A stretch of 64,000 nucleotides of DNA from Brachymonas sp049977365 (lineage in GTDB: Bacteria > Pseudomonadota > Gammaproteobacteria > Burkholderiales > Burkholderiaceae_C), in assembly GCF_049977365.1 (NCBI RefSeq), contig NZ_JBNGEN010000001.1:558001-622000 (forward strand), written 5' to 3'. The notes under the pieces were generated by a model, which saw only the letters and a list, made by a program, of their open reading frames with translations, was not told the DNA's origin and made no database searches. Both the position numbers and the translations under genes were made by a program. Below, piece by piece: positions 15,236 through 24,072 of the stretch. Each line of letters opens with the position of its first letter. Position 1 is the stretch's first letter.

Positions 15236-16192
15236 ATGTCCAAGACCGCCATCCGCGACATCATCACCCCCACCAATCTGCACATGCTGCAGACGGCGGC
15301 CCGCCTGGGCAGTTTTGCAGCGGCCGCCCGTGAGCTGGGGCTGGTGCCGAGCGCGCTCACCTACCGCATCCGTGCGATGGAGGATGCGCTGGACGTGCTT
15401 CTCTTCGACCGCAGCCGCCGGCAGGCCCATCCCACCCCGGCGGCCCTGGAGCTCATCCGCGAAGGATCACGCATCCTCGCGGACATGGACACCATTGCCC
15501 ACCGCGTGCAGCGCGTGGCCACGGGATGGGAACCCCAGCTCACTGTCGTGATCGAGAACCTGCTAGACATGCCCACGGTGCTGGAGCTCTGCGAGTCGTT
15601 CTACACACTGGGGGCTCCCACGCGCCTCAAGATTCGGGAGGAGGTCATGACGGGCACGCTCGAAGCCCTCACCAGCGGCCAGGCCGATCTGGCCCTGGGG
15701 GTGCTGCTGGATGCGGACTGGAACACGCCGCACATTCTTCATCGCCCGCTCGGAGCCATCGAATTCATCTATGCCGTGGCTCCCCACCACCCGCTGGCCG
15801 CCGTCGATCGGCCCCTGACCCCCGAGGACCTGCTGCCCTACCGGACCGTGGCGGTGGCCGACAGCGTCCAGCGCGGCAGCGGCCGCAGCGTGGGACTGCT
15901 GAGTGGACAGGATGTCCTCACCGTGCCGGACATGGCCACCAAGATCGCGGCCCAGATTCGCGGCATCGGCGTGGGGCATGTGCCCAACACCATGGCCATG
16001 CCCTACCTGCAGACCGGCAGGCTGGTGCGCAAAACGCTCGCCCAGCCGCTGCGCAGCACCCATTTCACCAGCCACTATGCCTGGCACGATCCCCATGGCG
16101 AACCAGGGCGGGCGCTGCGCTGGTGGCTGCAGCAGCTCGACAGTGCCGTGACGCGCGAGGCCCTGCTGATGGGGCGTCACGCCCCGCTCTGA
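15236..16192 (+). CDS. LysR family transcriptional regulator
   Basis: The 318-residue protein has an N-terminal winged helix-turn-helix (LHMLQTAARLGSFAAAARELGLVPSALTYRIRAMEDAL) and a LysR-type substrate-binding domain from about residue 95. It stands divergent to pirin-DoxX-flavodoxin, the classic position for a regulator of that unit, so the inducer may be an electrophile, quinone or oxidant. Close relatives in Burkholderiales are similarly placed. The ligand cannot be told from sequence. Confidence 0.93.
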   Translation: MSKTAIRDIITPTNLHMLQTAARLGSFAAAARELGLVPSALTYRIRAMEDALDVLLFDRSRRQAHPTPAALELIREGSRILADMDTIAHRVQRVATGWEPQLTVVIENLLDMPTVLELCESFYTLGAPTRLKIREEVMTGTLEALTSGQADLALGVLLDADWNTPHILHRPLGAIEFIYAVAPHHPLAAVDRPLTPEDLLPYRTVAVADSVQRGSGRSVGLLSGQDVLTVPDMATKIAAQIRGIGVGHVPNTMAMPYLQTGRLVRKTLAQPLRSTHFTSHYAWHDPHGEPGRALRWWLQQLDSAVTREALLMGRHAPL

Positions 16193-16257
16193 GCCCCAAG
16201 GCCAGGCTCCCCTGCTCCTTCGCGCAGGACTGCGCGTACCGTACACTTTCCAATGCC

Positions 16258-17184
16258 ATGTACATCGGTCGCTTTGCCCCCTCCCCCACCGGATCCCTGC
16301 ATGCGGGCTCATTGGTGGCGGCCCTGGCCAGCTGGCTCGATGCGCGCGCGCATGGCGGACGCTGGCTGGTCCGCATCGAGGACGTGGACACCCCACGCTG
16401 CAGTCCCGCCGCGCATGCCGAAATCCTGCGCCAGCTCGTCCGCCACCATCTGATTCCCGATGCCGAGCCCTGGGTGCAGTCCCATAGGGGAGATGCCTAT
16501 CAGGCTGCACTCGACAGGCTGGTGGCCCGGAAATGGGTCTACCCCTGTGCCTGCTCGCGCAAGGACATCCTGACACGGCTGATCGCGCTCGGCCAGGCTC
16601 CGCAGCGGGGCGCGGAGCTCGTCTATCCCGGAACCTGTCGACCGCCTGCAGGACTGCATGGTCGCCCGGCCCGCGCCTGGCGACTGCATGTCGCAGCCGT
16701 GCAGCAAACACGTCCCGACACACCTTCGGTCTCCCTTCCTGCCACCTGCTGGACGGACCGTCGGCTGGGTCCACAGAGCCAGTGCGTGCAAACCGCCGTG
16801 GGCGACTTCGTACTGCGCCGTGCGGATGGTCTGTGGGCCTATCAGCTCGCCGTCGTGGCAGATGATGCCGCACAAGGCATCACGGATGTGGTCCGAGGAG
16901 AAGACCTCGCGGACAATACGGCCCGGCAGATCGTGCTCCAGCAGGCGCTCGGGTTCCCTCGCCCCCGCTATCTGCACACGCCGCTCGTGCTCGGAGCCAA
17001 CGGCGAAAAACTCTCCAAGCAGAACCAGGCCCAGCCCCTGCCCGAAGGCGATGCCCGGCAGATGCTGCACAACCTGCAGCAGGCTGCCCAGTGCCTCGGC
17101 CTGCCACCCGTCCCCGAAGGCACCGCCCTGCCCGATGCCCAGGCCACCTGGGTGCAGGCATGGGCCGCTCGCTACAATCGCTGA
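16258..17184 (+). CDS. gluQ: Glutamyl-Q tRNA(Asp) synthetase
   Basis: GluQ charges glutamate onto queuosine at the wobble base of tRNA(Asp). At 308 residues it is a paralogue of the GluRS catalytic domain lacking the anticodon-binding half. Visible are the HIGH-region RFAPSPTGSLHAGSL, the zinc-binding CACSR followed by YPGTC, and the KMSKS variant NGEKLSKQNQ. The start gives MYIGRFAPSP with a usual short lead. Note that queF, which makes the queuosine precursor, lies elsewhere in this window. Confidence 0.95.
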   Translation: MYIGRFAPSPTGSLHAGSLVAALASWLDARAHGGRWLVRIEDVDTPRCSPAAHAEILRQLVRHHLIPDAEPWVQSHRGDAYQAALDRLVARKWVYPCACSRKDILTRLIALGQAPQRGAELVYPGTCRPPAGLHGRPARAWRLHVAAVQQTRPDTPSVSLPATCWTDRRLGPQSQCVQTAVGDFVLRRADGLWAYQLAVVADDAAQGITDVVRGEDLADNTARQIVLQQALGFPRPRYLHTPLVLGANGEKLSKQNQAQPLPEGDARQMLHNLQQAAQCLGLPPVPEGTALPDAQATWVQAWAARYNR

Positions 17185-17241
17185 TCGCCCCGATCGGCGG
17201 CGCGTGCCCTCGCGCGTTCCCTCCCACTCCGCATCCTCGCC

Positions 17242-18006
17242 ATGTCCGACAGCCAGACCTCTCCCGACTCCCAGGTCCCCTCCTCCTCTTCTCCTGCAGC
17301 GGGGGCCGCTCCTGCCGATGTGGCCCATCCGCGTGCCATCCGCACCTTCGTGCGACGCGCTGGACGTGTCACCACCGGGCAGGCCAAGGCCTATGCCCAG
17401 TGGGGAGAGACCTATCTGGTGCCCTATGCCCCTACCCCCTTCGATGCACCGGCTGCCTTCGGTCGGTCGGCCCCCCTGGTACTCGAAATCGGATTCGGCA
17501 TGGGTGAAGCCACCGCACACATCGCCGGCACGCTGCCCGACATCAACTTCCTGTGCTGCGAGGTCCACGAGCCCGGCATCGGTGCCCTGCTCAAGCGCAT
17601 CGGAGAACAGAACCTCACCAATATCCGGATCTGCCCGCACGACGCCGTCGAAGTCCTCGACCACATGCTGCCCCCCGGCAGCCTGCACGGCGTGCACATC
17701 TTCTTTCCGGATCCGTGGCACAAGACCCGCCACCACAAGCGCCGGCTCATCCAGCCACCGCTCGTGCACAAGCTCGCGCAACGGCTCGCCCCCGGTGGCT
17801 ACCTGCACTGCGCCACCGACTGGCAACCCTACGCCGAGCAGATGCTCGAAGTCCTCTCTGCAGAGCCCCTGCTTGCCAATGCCAGCCCCCATCCCGATGG
17901 CTACGCCGACAAGCCGCACTACCGCCCGCTGACCAAGTTCGAGAAGCGCGGTCTGCGGCTGGGCCACGGGGTATGGGATCTGGTGTTCCACCGGCGACCC
18001 TCCTGA
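17242..18006 (+). CDS. trmB: tRNA (guanine-N7-)-methyltransferase
   Basis: TrmB makes m7G46 in tRNA using S-adenosylmethionine. The 254-residue protein has a low-complexity Ser/Pro/Ala N-terminal 35 residues, then the core with LVLEIGFGMGEATAHIA (SAM loop), NFLCCEVHEPGIGALL, and the catalytic HIFFPDPWHKTRHHKRRLIQ. It follows gluQ by 57 bases on the same strand. Confidence 0.96.
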   Translation: MSDSQTSPDSQVPSSSSPAAGAAPADVAHPRAIRTFVRRAGRVTTGQAKAYAQWGETYLVPYAPTPFDAPAAFGRSAPLVLEIGFGMGEATAHIAGTLPDINFLCCEVHEPGIGALLKRIGEQNLTNIRICPHDAVEVLDHMLPPGSLHGVHIFFPDPWHKTRHHKRRLIQPPLVHKLAQRLAPGGYLHCATDWQPYAEQMLEVLSAEPLLANASPHPDGYADKPHYRPLTKFEKRGLRLGHGVWDLVFHRRPS

Positions 18007-18111
18007 TCCTGCAGGACACACCGGGGCCCTGTCCACCGCCATGAAGCCTCCTGCTGCGCTTCCGTGTCCTGTGCACTTCCGTCTGCAGCCTTCGCCCCGC
18101 CCCCTGTCAGA

Positions 18112-18137
18112 TTGAGGAAATCGGAGTAGGCTATAAA
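18112..18137 (+). promoter_or_regulatory. Weak promoter candidate before malonyl-CoA decarboxylase
   Basis: TTGAGG and TATAAA are present but only 14 bases apart, so the -35 assignment is doubtful. The TATAAA is the only AT-rich element between trmB and the next gene. Confidence 0.3.
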
Positions 18138-18220
18138 AACCGTGCGGTGTATCCCCGCGAGACACCGTGCCCAGGGTTCCGGCACCGTCCTCGGCCCGTC
18201 AGACACAAGGAGAGCACCTC

Positions 18221-19717
18221 ATGGCCCCCACCACCGACCGTCCTTCCGGCACATCCCTCGGCAAGCAGCTCGAACGTCTGCTCCCATCGGCACTGTCCTC
18301 GATCGGCATGGCAGGGCTCGTCAATGCGCGTCGGCTCGATCCTTCCGTCCCGGACACTACCGTGCCTTCCCGCTCCACACAGGAGCGTCTCGACAGCTAC
18401 CTGCGGCAAGACCCCGAAGCGCTCACCCCGCGCAGCCTGCGCAAGGTACTGACCGATCTGCAGGCCATCGTCGACACACGGGTCAGCGAAGTCGAGGGCG
18501 TCCGCAAGGCGGACCCCTTTGTCTCCTGGTACCATCAGGCCAGTCCCGAAGCACGTGCAGATGCCTGGCGGCTGATGACCGAGCAATTCGCCCCCGACCC
18601 CCAACAGGTCCGCCAGGCCAGAGAAGCCTACGATGCCGCCCTCGGCACCCCCGAGGAAGCACAGGCCGAAATCCGTCTGCGCAAAGCCTTTCATTCCCCC
18701 CGCACCCGGCTGCTCCAGCGCATAGCGGCCTCCCGGGATGGCATGCGCTTCCTGCTCGACCTGCGCACCGAGGTGCTGGCTGCACTCCGGCGCGAACCGA
18801 CCCTTGTGCCGCTCGACGCCGAGCTCGAAGCCCTGTTCACCAGCTGGTTCGACATCGGTTTTCTGGAACTGCGCACCATCAGCTGGGACTCTCCCGCCTC
18901 GCTCATCGAGAAACTCATCCGCTACGAGGCCGTGCACGACATCGTGAGCTGGGAGGATGCCAAGAACCGCCTCGACAGGGACCGGCGCTGCTTTGCCTTC
19001 TTTCACCCCCGCCTGCCCGACGAGCCCCTCATCTTTGTCGAGGTGGCCCTCACACGTGCCATTTCCGACAGCATGGTGCCGCTGCTCGACATCCATGCAG
19101 GCCCCGTCGACCTGCAGAAGGCCAACACCGCCATCTTCTACTCCATCAGCAACACCCAGACCGGGCTGCGTGGTGTGGGGTTTGGCGATTCGCTCATCAA
19201 GCGCGTCGTGGAAGCCCTGCAGCACGAGCTGCCCCAGATCAGGCGCTTCTCCACCCTTTCCCCCATTCCAGGCCTGCGCAAGTGGCTCGACCGCAACGCT
19301 GCGCATGTGGCCCAATCCCTGACGCCCAAGACCCTGCAACAGCTGCGCAAGCAGCACCCCGAGCTTCCTGCCGATACCTGGCAGGATCAGTGGCCTGCCC
19401 TGCTGACCCTGCACGCCTCCCGCGATGAGGAAGACATGCTCCAGCAGCTCCTGCGCAAGGCTGCCGCCATGTACCTCACCGGCATCGGCAAGGACGGGCG
19501 TCCACTCGATGCCGTGGCCCGCTTTCACCTGGGCAACGGTGCGCGTGTCGAGCACATCCACTGGGACGCCGACCCTTCGCCCAAGGGAGAGAAACAGTCC
19601 TACGGTCTGATGGTCAATTACCTCTACAACCTCGATCGTCTGGACCGCAATCGCGAAAGACTGGCCCAAGGTAAGGTCGCCACCTCGCGCGAAGTGGGTG
19701 CCCTGGCTGCCCTGTGA
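18221..19717 (+). CDS. Malonyl-CoA decarboxylase
   Basis: The 498-residue protein converts malonyl-CoA to acetyl-CoA and CO2. It has the N-terminal helical domain and the C-terminal acetyltransferase-like catalytic domain, recognised by LIFVEVALTRAISDSMVPLLD, FYSISNTQTGLRGVGFGDSLIKRVVEALQ and RRFSTLSPIPGLRKWL, and near the end GARVEHIHWDADPSPKG. The start follows AAGGAGAG. It stands alone, without the malonyl-CoA synthetase and dicarboxylate transporter often found beside it, so it may serve in balancing fatty-acid precursors or in malonate use with partners elsewhere. Confidence 0.93.
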   Translation: MAPTTDRPSGTSLGKQLERLLPSALSSIGMAGLVNARRLDPSVPDTTVPSRSTQERLDSYLRQDPEALTPRSLRKVLTDLQAIVDTRVSEVEGVRKADPFVSWYHQASPEARADAWRLMTEQFAPDPQQVRQAREAYDAALGTPEEAQAEIRLRKAFHSPRTRLLQRIAASRDGMRFLLDLRTEVLAALRREPTLVPLDAELEALFTSWFDIGFLELRTISWDSPASLIEKLIRYEAVHDIVSWEDAKNRLDRDRRCFAFFHPRLPDEPLIFVEVALTRAISDSMVPLLDIHAGPVDLQKANTAIFYSISNTQTGLRGVGFGDSLIKRVVEALQHELPQIRRFSTLSPIPGLRKWLDRNAAHVAQSLTPKTLQQLRKQHPELPADTWQDQWPALLTLHASRDEEDMLQQLLRKAAAMYLTGIGKDGRPLDAVARFHLGNGARVEHIHWDADPSPKGEKQSYGLMVNYLYNLDRLDRNRERLAQGKVATSREVGALAAL

Positions 19718-20259
19718 TGGCTTGAATCACGGCATTTTCCCGGGACGGTGAGGAAATCCGTCCCGGCCCATCGGCCGCACACCATGGGGATGAGAAAGCC
19801 GATGCATTCCCGACAAAATCACTTTCCCATTCGATGGCTCCCGAAAACCGGGAAATTCGATGGCGTCGGCCCGTGGCGTCCGGCACTCCGCAGGTTCACT
19901 CCACATGAACCTGGCATGCCGTCAACGCCCTGCACTTTTTGCCCGTTCGATCTGCTCCTGCAGAGCTGGCAAGGAATGCTCTCTACAGAGCCAGACAGAC
20001 GCTGGGGCACTCCTTTGTCATTCACCCGCGATAATAAACAGGCATTAATTCAGAATGTTATGGATCGACCATTATTTTAATTTTTATTAAAATATATGGA
20101 TTACAAAAAAACCTATAAACTCACACTCACTTGATGCGTATCAAAAATCGCAGGAAGTGATCCTGATTCAATCTTTCCACATTTTTGATTCACTGCTTCA
20201 GTGCGGCATGCCCATATGCCGCAACCTTTGCACACACTCAACCACAGGGAGCAAACGGC
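19718..20259. other. Intergenic region between malonyl-CoA decarboxylase and hemerythrin
   Basis: The first part holds a perfect 9-bp hairpin at 19740-19766 (CCGGGACGG/CCGTCCCGG) without a T tract, and a 10-base direct repeat ATTCGATGGC at 19829 and 19855. From about 20030 the sequence becomes AT-rich and carries the FNR-type site listed separately. No gene is recognised. Confidence 0.55.
20131..20144. promoter_or_regulatory. Perfect FNR/ANR-type box upstream of hemerythrin
   Basis: TTGATGCGTATCAA matches the FNR/CRP-family consensus TTGAT-N4-ATCAA exactly. A -10-like TTCAAT lies at 20167-20172, which puts the box centre near -41.5 from the implied start, the class II activator position. The start codon of the hemerythrin gene is about 80 bases after the implied transcription start. 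Confidence 0.75.
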
Positions 20260-20718
20260 ATGGCCCGTATCGAATGGACACCCGAACTCGACACCGGCAT
20301 TGATGTGATCGACGACCAGCACCGCCGCATCGTCGAATACATCAACGATCTCTACGATGCCAAGATGCGCAACGACCGCGAAGCCATGGCCGAAGTGATC
20401 GACAACGTGATCGACTACACCCTCTCGCATTTCGGCTTCGAGGAAGTCATGATGCAGGACGCTGGCTACGAATTCCTCAACGCCCACAAGCGCGTGCACG
20501 AGATGTTCGTGCAGCGCGTGGCTGGTCTGGCCCAGCGCTTCAAGGATGGGGAAGACGTCGGCGCCGAACTGCATGCCCTGCTCTCGCGCTGGCTCATCAA
20601 CCACATCCTCAAGGAAGACCACCACTACGTCCCTGCCGTCAAGGCCATGACCGAGCGCAACTCCCATCAGGAACAGGCCAAGCGCAAGGGCTGGATCTCC
20701 CGCTTCTTCGGAGGCTGA
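20260..20718 (+). CDS. Bacteriohemerythrin
   Basis: A 152-residue oxygen-binding di-iron protein. The ligands of the hemerythrin fold are all visible: DDQHRRIVEYIN, YTLSHFGFEEVMM, AHKRVHEMF and NHILKEDHHYV. It has no sensor or methyl-accepting domain, so it is a stand-alone carrier or oxygen buffer. The C-terminus is basic and ends KGWISRFFGG. An FNR-type box upstream predicts control by oxygen. Terminated by a strong hairpin about 100 bases downstream. Confidence 0.95.
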   Translation: MARIEWTPELDTGIDVIDDQHRRIVEYINDLYDAKMRNDREAMAEVIDNVIDYTLSHFGFEEVMMQDAGYEFLNAHKRVHEMFVQRVAGLAQRFKDGEDVGAELHALLSRWLINHILKEDHHYVPAVKAMTERNSHQEQAKRKGWISRFFGG

Positions 20719-21230
20719 TGCTTCTGCTCGGGTCTGCCGCGACCAGGTCGCATGGTTCCGGCTCCCGTCACCGATCGAGACAAGGCAGCACTCCGTATGA
20801 CTGGCTGCTGCCGCGTTCCTGGCGCCCCTCCCGAAGGGGCGCCTCGTTTTCAGCTGGTGCAGCAGTATGGAGCTGAGCTTCAGCACACCCGCGCTGTCCC
20901 ACAGCGGTGCGCCCTGCTGCCCACAGGGTGCGCACCGCAGTCCCCCATCGAACAGGCTTTGCAACACCCGCTGGAACCTGCAGGAACGCCTCTTCATCCT
21001 AGGGAAAACGCGCAATTTTTCCGCAAGCGCAGAGTCAGCGCAGACTGTAACCAGCGTGGTATTCTTGGCGGCTATGGTCTACAGCCCGGCTCCCTCTGGG
21101 ATCTGGCAGCGCACTGGCCTCCGAACATGCCCGGCAATACAGGCAGCATCCGTCCTTGCTGCGACACCCGCCTGCCCTCCGCCGATGAGCTCCGGTTTCC
21201 GTTTTTAGTCTTCAGTTCAAAGGATTTTTC
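20719..21230. other. Intergenic region between hemerythrin and adk
   Basis: Contains the hemerythrin terminator. The rest, about 380 bases, has an open frame at 20867-21208 whose product is Ser/Pro/Cys-rich and resembles no protein; I do not call it. No promoter stands out clearly. Confidence 0.5.
20821..20855 (+). terminator. Rho-independent terminator after hemerythrin
   Basis: GGCGCCCCT and AGGGGCGCC form a perfect 9-bp GC-rich stem with a 5-base loop, followed by TCGTTTT. Confidence 0.8.
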
Positions 21231-21887
21231 ATGAAGTTGATTCTTCTTGGCGCTCCCGGCGCCGGAAAGGGCACCCAGGCCCAGTTCATCACGCAGAAGT
21301 ACGGCATTCCGCAAATTTCCACGGGCGACATGCTGCGCGCCGCTGTCAAGGCAGGCACCCCGCTGGGACAGGAAGCCAAGAAGGTCATGGATGCCGGTCA
21401 GCTCGTGAGCGACGACCTGATCATCAACCTCGTCAAGGATCGCATCGCCCAGGAAGACTGTGCCAATGGCTTCCTCTTCGACGGTTTTCCGCGCACCATC
21501 CCGCAGGCCCAGGCACTCAAGGATGCCGGCGTCAAGCTCGACCACGTGCTGGAAATCGATGTTCCCTTCGAGGCCATCATCGAGCGCATGAGCGGTCGCC
21601 GCAGCCATCCGGCCAGCGGACGCACCTACCACGTCACCTTCAACCCGCCCAAGGTCGAAGGGGTCGACGACGTGACCGGCGAGCCTCTGGTGCAGCGCGA
21701 CGACGACAAGGAAGAAACCGTGCGCAAGCGCCTCGACGTGTACAGCCAGCAGACCCGTCCGCTGGTCGACTACTACAGTCAATGGGCTGTCGAGGAGCCG
21801 GAACAGGCGCCCAGGTACCATTCCATCAGCGGCATCGGCGCGGTCGATGAAATCACCGCCCGGGTGCTTCAGGCACTCGAAGGCTGA
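21231..21887 (+). CDS. adk: Adenylate kinase
   Basis: Adk interconverts ATP + AMP and 2 ADP in the cytoplasm. The 218-residue protein has the P-loop GAPGAGKGTQ at residues 7-16, the AMP-binding STGDMLRAAVKAGT, the signature FLFDGFPRTIPQA, and a long LID domain (GRRSHPASGRTYHVTFNPP) without zinc cysteines. The start gives MKLILLGAPGAGKG. A good terminator follows. Confidence 0.98.
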   Translation: MKLILLGAPGAGKGTQAQFITQKYGIPQISTGDMLRAAVKAGTPLGQEAKKVMDAGQLVSDDLIINLVKDRIAQEDCANGFLFDGFPRTIPQAQALKDAGVKLDHVLEIDVPFEAIIERMSGRRSHPASGRTYHVTFNPPKVEGVDDVTGEPLVQRDDDKEETVRKRLDVYSQQTRPLVDYYSQWAVEEPEQAPRYHSISGIGAVDEITARVLQALEG

Positions 21888-21930
21888 GCTATCATCCTTC
21901 GCGCATCGCCCCCCGCACCCCTGTCTTCCG

Positions 21931-21957
21931 AGCCCGGCCCTGCCGGGCTTTTCGCTT
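21931..21957 (+). terminator. Rho-independent terminator after adk
   Basis: AGCCCGGC and GCCGGGCT form an 8-bp stem with a 3-base loop, followed by TTTCGCTTTT. Confidence 0.85.
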
Positions 21958-22029
21958 TTCAGGAGCGGTCAAAGGGACCAGGGGCGATGAATTCCCAGAG
22001 TTTTTCTCTTTTCCCCTCTCTCACTTTCC

Positions 22030-22878
22030 ATGAATCTCCTGCACATTTTCATCCTGGCTCTGGTCCAGGGACTGGCCGAGCTGCTGCCTGTCTCCAGCTC
22101 GGCCCATGTCGTCATGGCCGAAAAATGGCTGGGACTTGACCCCACCGCCCCCGAAATGACCATGCTCTTGGTCATGCTTCACACGGGCACCATGTTCGCT
22201 GTCATCGTGTATTTCTGGCGGCACTGGCAGGAAGCCTATTTCTCGTCCGCCGAGGCGTTCAAGCGCAATGCCTGGCAGCTTCTGCTTGCCACGGCTGCCA
22301 CCGGCGTGGTGGGCCTGACCCTGCTGGAGATCATCAAGCACGTGTTCATGGCCGGAGCACCTTCCTTCGAGATCGAGCAGCTCTTCGGCAACCGGATCAT
22401 CATTGCCTCGGCCCTGGCCGCTGCAGGCATTCTGATTCTGGTGAGTTCCGGACTCCAGCGTCGGGCCACGCAGCATGGCCAGCCGATGACCACGCGCGCG
22501 GCCCTGTGGACCGGTGCGGTACAGGGCCTGTGTCTGCCGTTTCGCGGCTTCTCCCGATCGGGTGCCACCATTTCCACCAGCATGGCACTGGGCGTGTCGC
22601 GCCCGGTAGCAGAAGCCTTCAGCTTCGCCCTGGCAGTGATTCTCACACCTGCGGTCATCGTCAAGGAAGGCTATCGGCTGGTGCACGCCCATGCCTTGTC
22701 ATCGAGTGCAGGTGGCCTGAGTCACCTGCTGATGCCGGGTCTGGTGGGCATGGTCCTCAGCTTTCTGGCCGGCCTGCTGGCCCTGCGCTGGCTCTCTGGC
22801 TGGCTGGAGCACGGGCGCTGGCATCTGTTCGGGCTGTACTGTCTGGCGTTTTCCGGCGTGGTCTGGGTTGCAGGCTGA
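22030..22878 (+). CDS. uppP: Undecaprenyl-diphosphatase (UppP/BacA family)
   Basis: An integral membrane phosphatase of 282 residues that recycles undecaprenyl diphosphate for peptidoglycan and other envelope polymers. The first active-site motif is QGLAELLPVSSSAHVVMAE (residues 14-32); the second reads LPFRGFSRSGATISTSM where the common form is IPGTSRSGAT, so this belongs to a variant subgroup. Several hydrophobic helices follow. No neighbour points to a special role. Confidence 0.88.
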   Translation: MNLLHIFILALVQGLAELLPVSSSAHVVMAEKWLGLDPTAPEMTMLLVMLHTGTMFAVIVYFWRHWQEAYFSSAEAFKRNAWQLLLATAATGVVGLTLLEIIKHVFMAGAPSFEIEQLFGNRIIIASALAAAGILILVSSGLQRRATQHGQPMTTRAALWTGAVQGLCLPFRGFSRSGATISTSMALGVSRPVAEAFSFALAVILTPAVIVKEGYRLVHAHALSSSAGGLSHLLMPGLVGMVLSFLAGLLALRWLSGWLEHGRWHLFGLYCLAFSGVVWVAG

Positions 22879-22919
22879 TCCGGCACCCTGCATCGTCCAT
22901 CGCTGCGAAAGCGGCGCTC

Positions 22920-23957
22920 TCACACCTCGCTGCGCCGCCCCATCAGCTCCAGCAGCAGAGCGATGCGGGCCTTGAGGGGAGGCAGGGCGTCGGGACACAG
23001 CGGAATGGATTCCTCGCTGGCACGCACGTCTCCCCGGACGGTGGCTGAAACGGCCCGCCCCTGCATGCAGCGCGTGGTGCGCCAGATCACGGGCGTGTCC
23101 TGCCTTGCTGCTGCTCCACGGACCACTTCTTCCAGAGCGCGATGCACGGTGGCATTGCCCGTGCCCACCACCACCACCCCCTCAACCCCTGCTGCCACCA
23201 GTGCATGCAGCGCGCGGCCGGTCTGCCCTGCATGGCTGCCCAGCAGCTCCACCCAGGGCCATGCACGCGGCGGCGTCTGCTGCAGGCACTGCCACAGCCC
23301 TGCCACCGACTGCGGGTCGAGGGGGAGTCTTTCAGCCAGCGGGCGTGGGGCGCGCAGCCAGCGCAGCCGGCCCTCCTCCACATAGGCCACACAGCCTGCA
23401 TCCCCTCCCGAGAATGCATCGAGCCGATAGGGTTCGACCTTCTGCACATCACGGGCATCGAATACCTTGCCGGCACAGACAGCCAGCACGCCCTGTGCCT
23501 GCGGATCCCGCGCCACACTCAGGGCATCGGCCAGATTCTGGGGCCCGTCCGGTGAACGGGCCGTGGCAGGGCGCATGGCACAGGCCAGAACCACGGGCTT
23601 GTGGCGCCAGACGGCCGCCCCGGGAGCGCACCCCAGCACGCGCCACAGAAAGTAGGCGGTTTCCTCAAGCGTATCCGTGCCGTGGGTGATGACCACAGCC
23701 CGTACGTCAGGCCTCTCCAGCCAGCGCACGCAGGCCATGGCCAGCGCCTGCCACGTGCCGTAATCCATGTCCTTGCTGTCGAGCTGGGCGATCTGCTCTG
23801 TCTGCAGGGTATCGCCATCAAGCACTTCCTCGATGCCGGGTATGCGCAGCAACTCGGTCACCGGCCGCTGGCCGGCACGGTAGCCCACCCCGTCATCCGG
23901 CCGGCTGGCTTCTCCCGCGATGGTGCCGCCTGTTGCCAATACCCCAATCGTTGCCAT
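22920..23957 (-). CDS. L-asparaginase
   Basis: The 345-residue protein hydrolyses asparagine to aspartate and ammonia. It has both catalytic threonine motifs: ATGGTIAG near residue 10 and VITHGTDTLEETAYFL near residue 90, and the lysine of the triad in HKPVVLACAMRPATARSPDG. No signal peptide is present from the ATG chosen (MATIGVLATGG), so it should be cytoplasmic. A much longer frame extends upstream into the lexA gene but is a shadow. It is divergent from lexA with a 115-base gap. Confidence 0.92.
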   Translation of the reverse strand: MATIGVLATGGTIAGEASRPDDGVGYRAGQRPVTELLRIPGIEEVLDGDTLQTEQIAQLDSKDMDYGTWQALAMACVRWLERPDVRAVVITHGTDTLEETAYFLWRVLGCAPGAAVWRHKPVVLACAMRPATARSPDGPQNLADALSVARDPQAQGVLAVCAGKVFDARDVQKVEPYRLDAFSGGDAGCVAYVEEGRLRWLRAPRPLAERLPLDPQSVAGLWQCLQQTPPRAWPWVELLGSHAGQTGRALHALVAAGVEGVVVVGTGNATVHRALEEVVRGAAARQDTPVIWRTTRCMQGRAVSATVRGDVRASEESIPLCPDALPPLKARIALLLELMGRRSEV

Positions 23958-24007
23958 TTTTTCCGCCCTCTGCTTGCCAAGCCCAAAAAGCTGGTTAAAA
24001 ATACAGT

Positions 24008-24027
24008 CACTGGATATGCAAACAGTA
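24008..24027. promoter_or_regulatory. LexA-binding (SOS) box
   Basis: ACTGGATATGCAAACAGTA matches the CTGT-N8-ACAG SOS consensus with one mismatch in the left half (CTGG). It is 46 bases before the lexA start and 51 bases before the asparaginase start, so LexA should repress itself and could also affect the divergent gene. Confidence 0.75.
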
Positions 24028-24072
24028 TCCGCCCCGCATCCCGCGCCGTCCTTTGAAGGAGCCAGTGTAATC

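Noticed and set aside
20867..21208. 113-codon frame before adk
   Set aside because: No ribosome-binding site, Ser/Pro/Cys-rich product, no resemblance to proteins; more likely untranslated.
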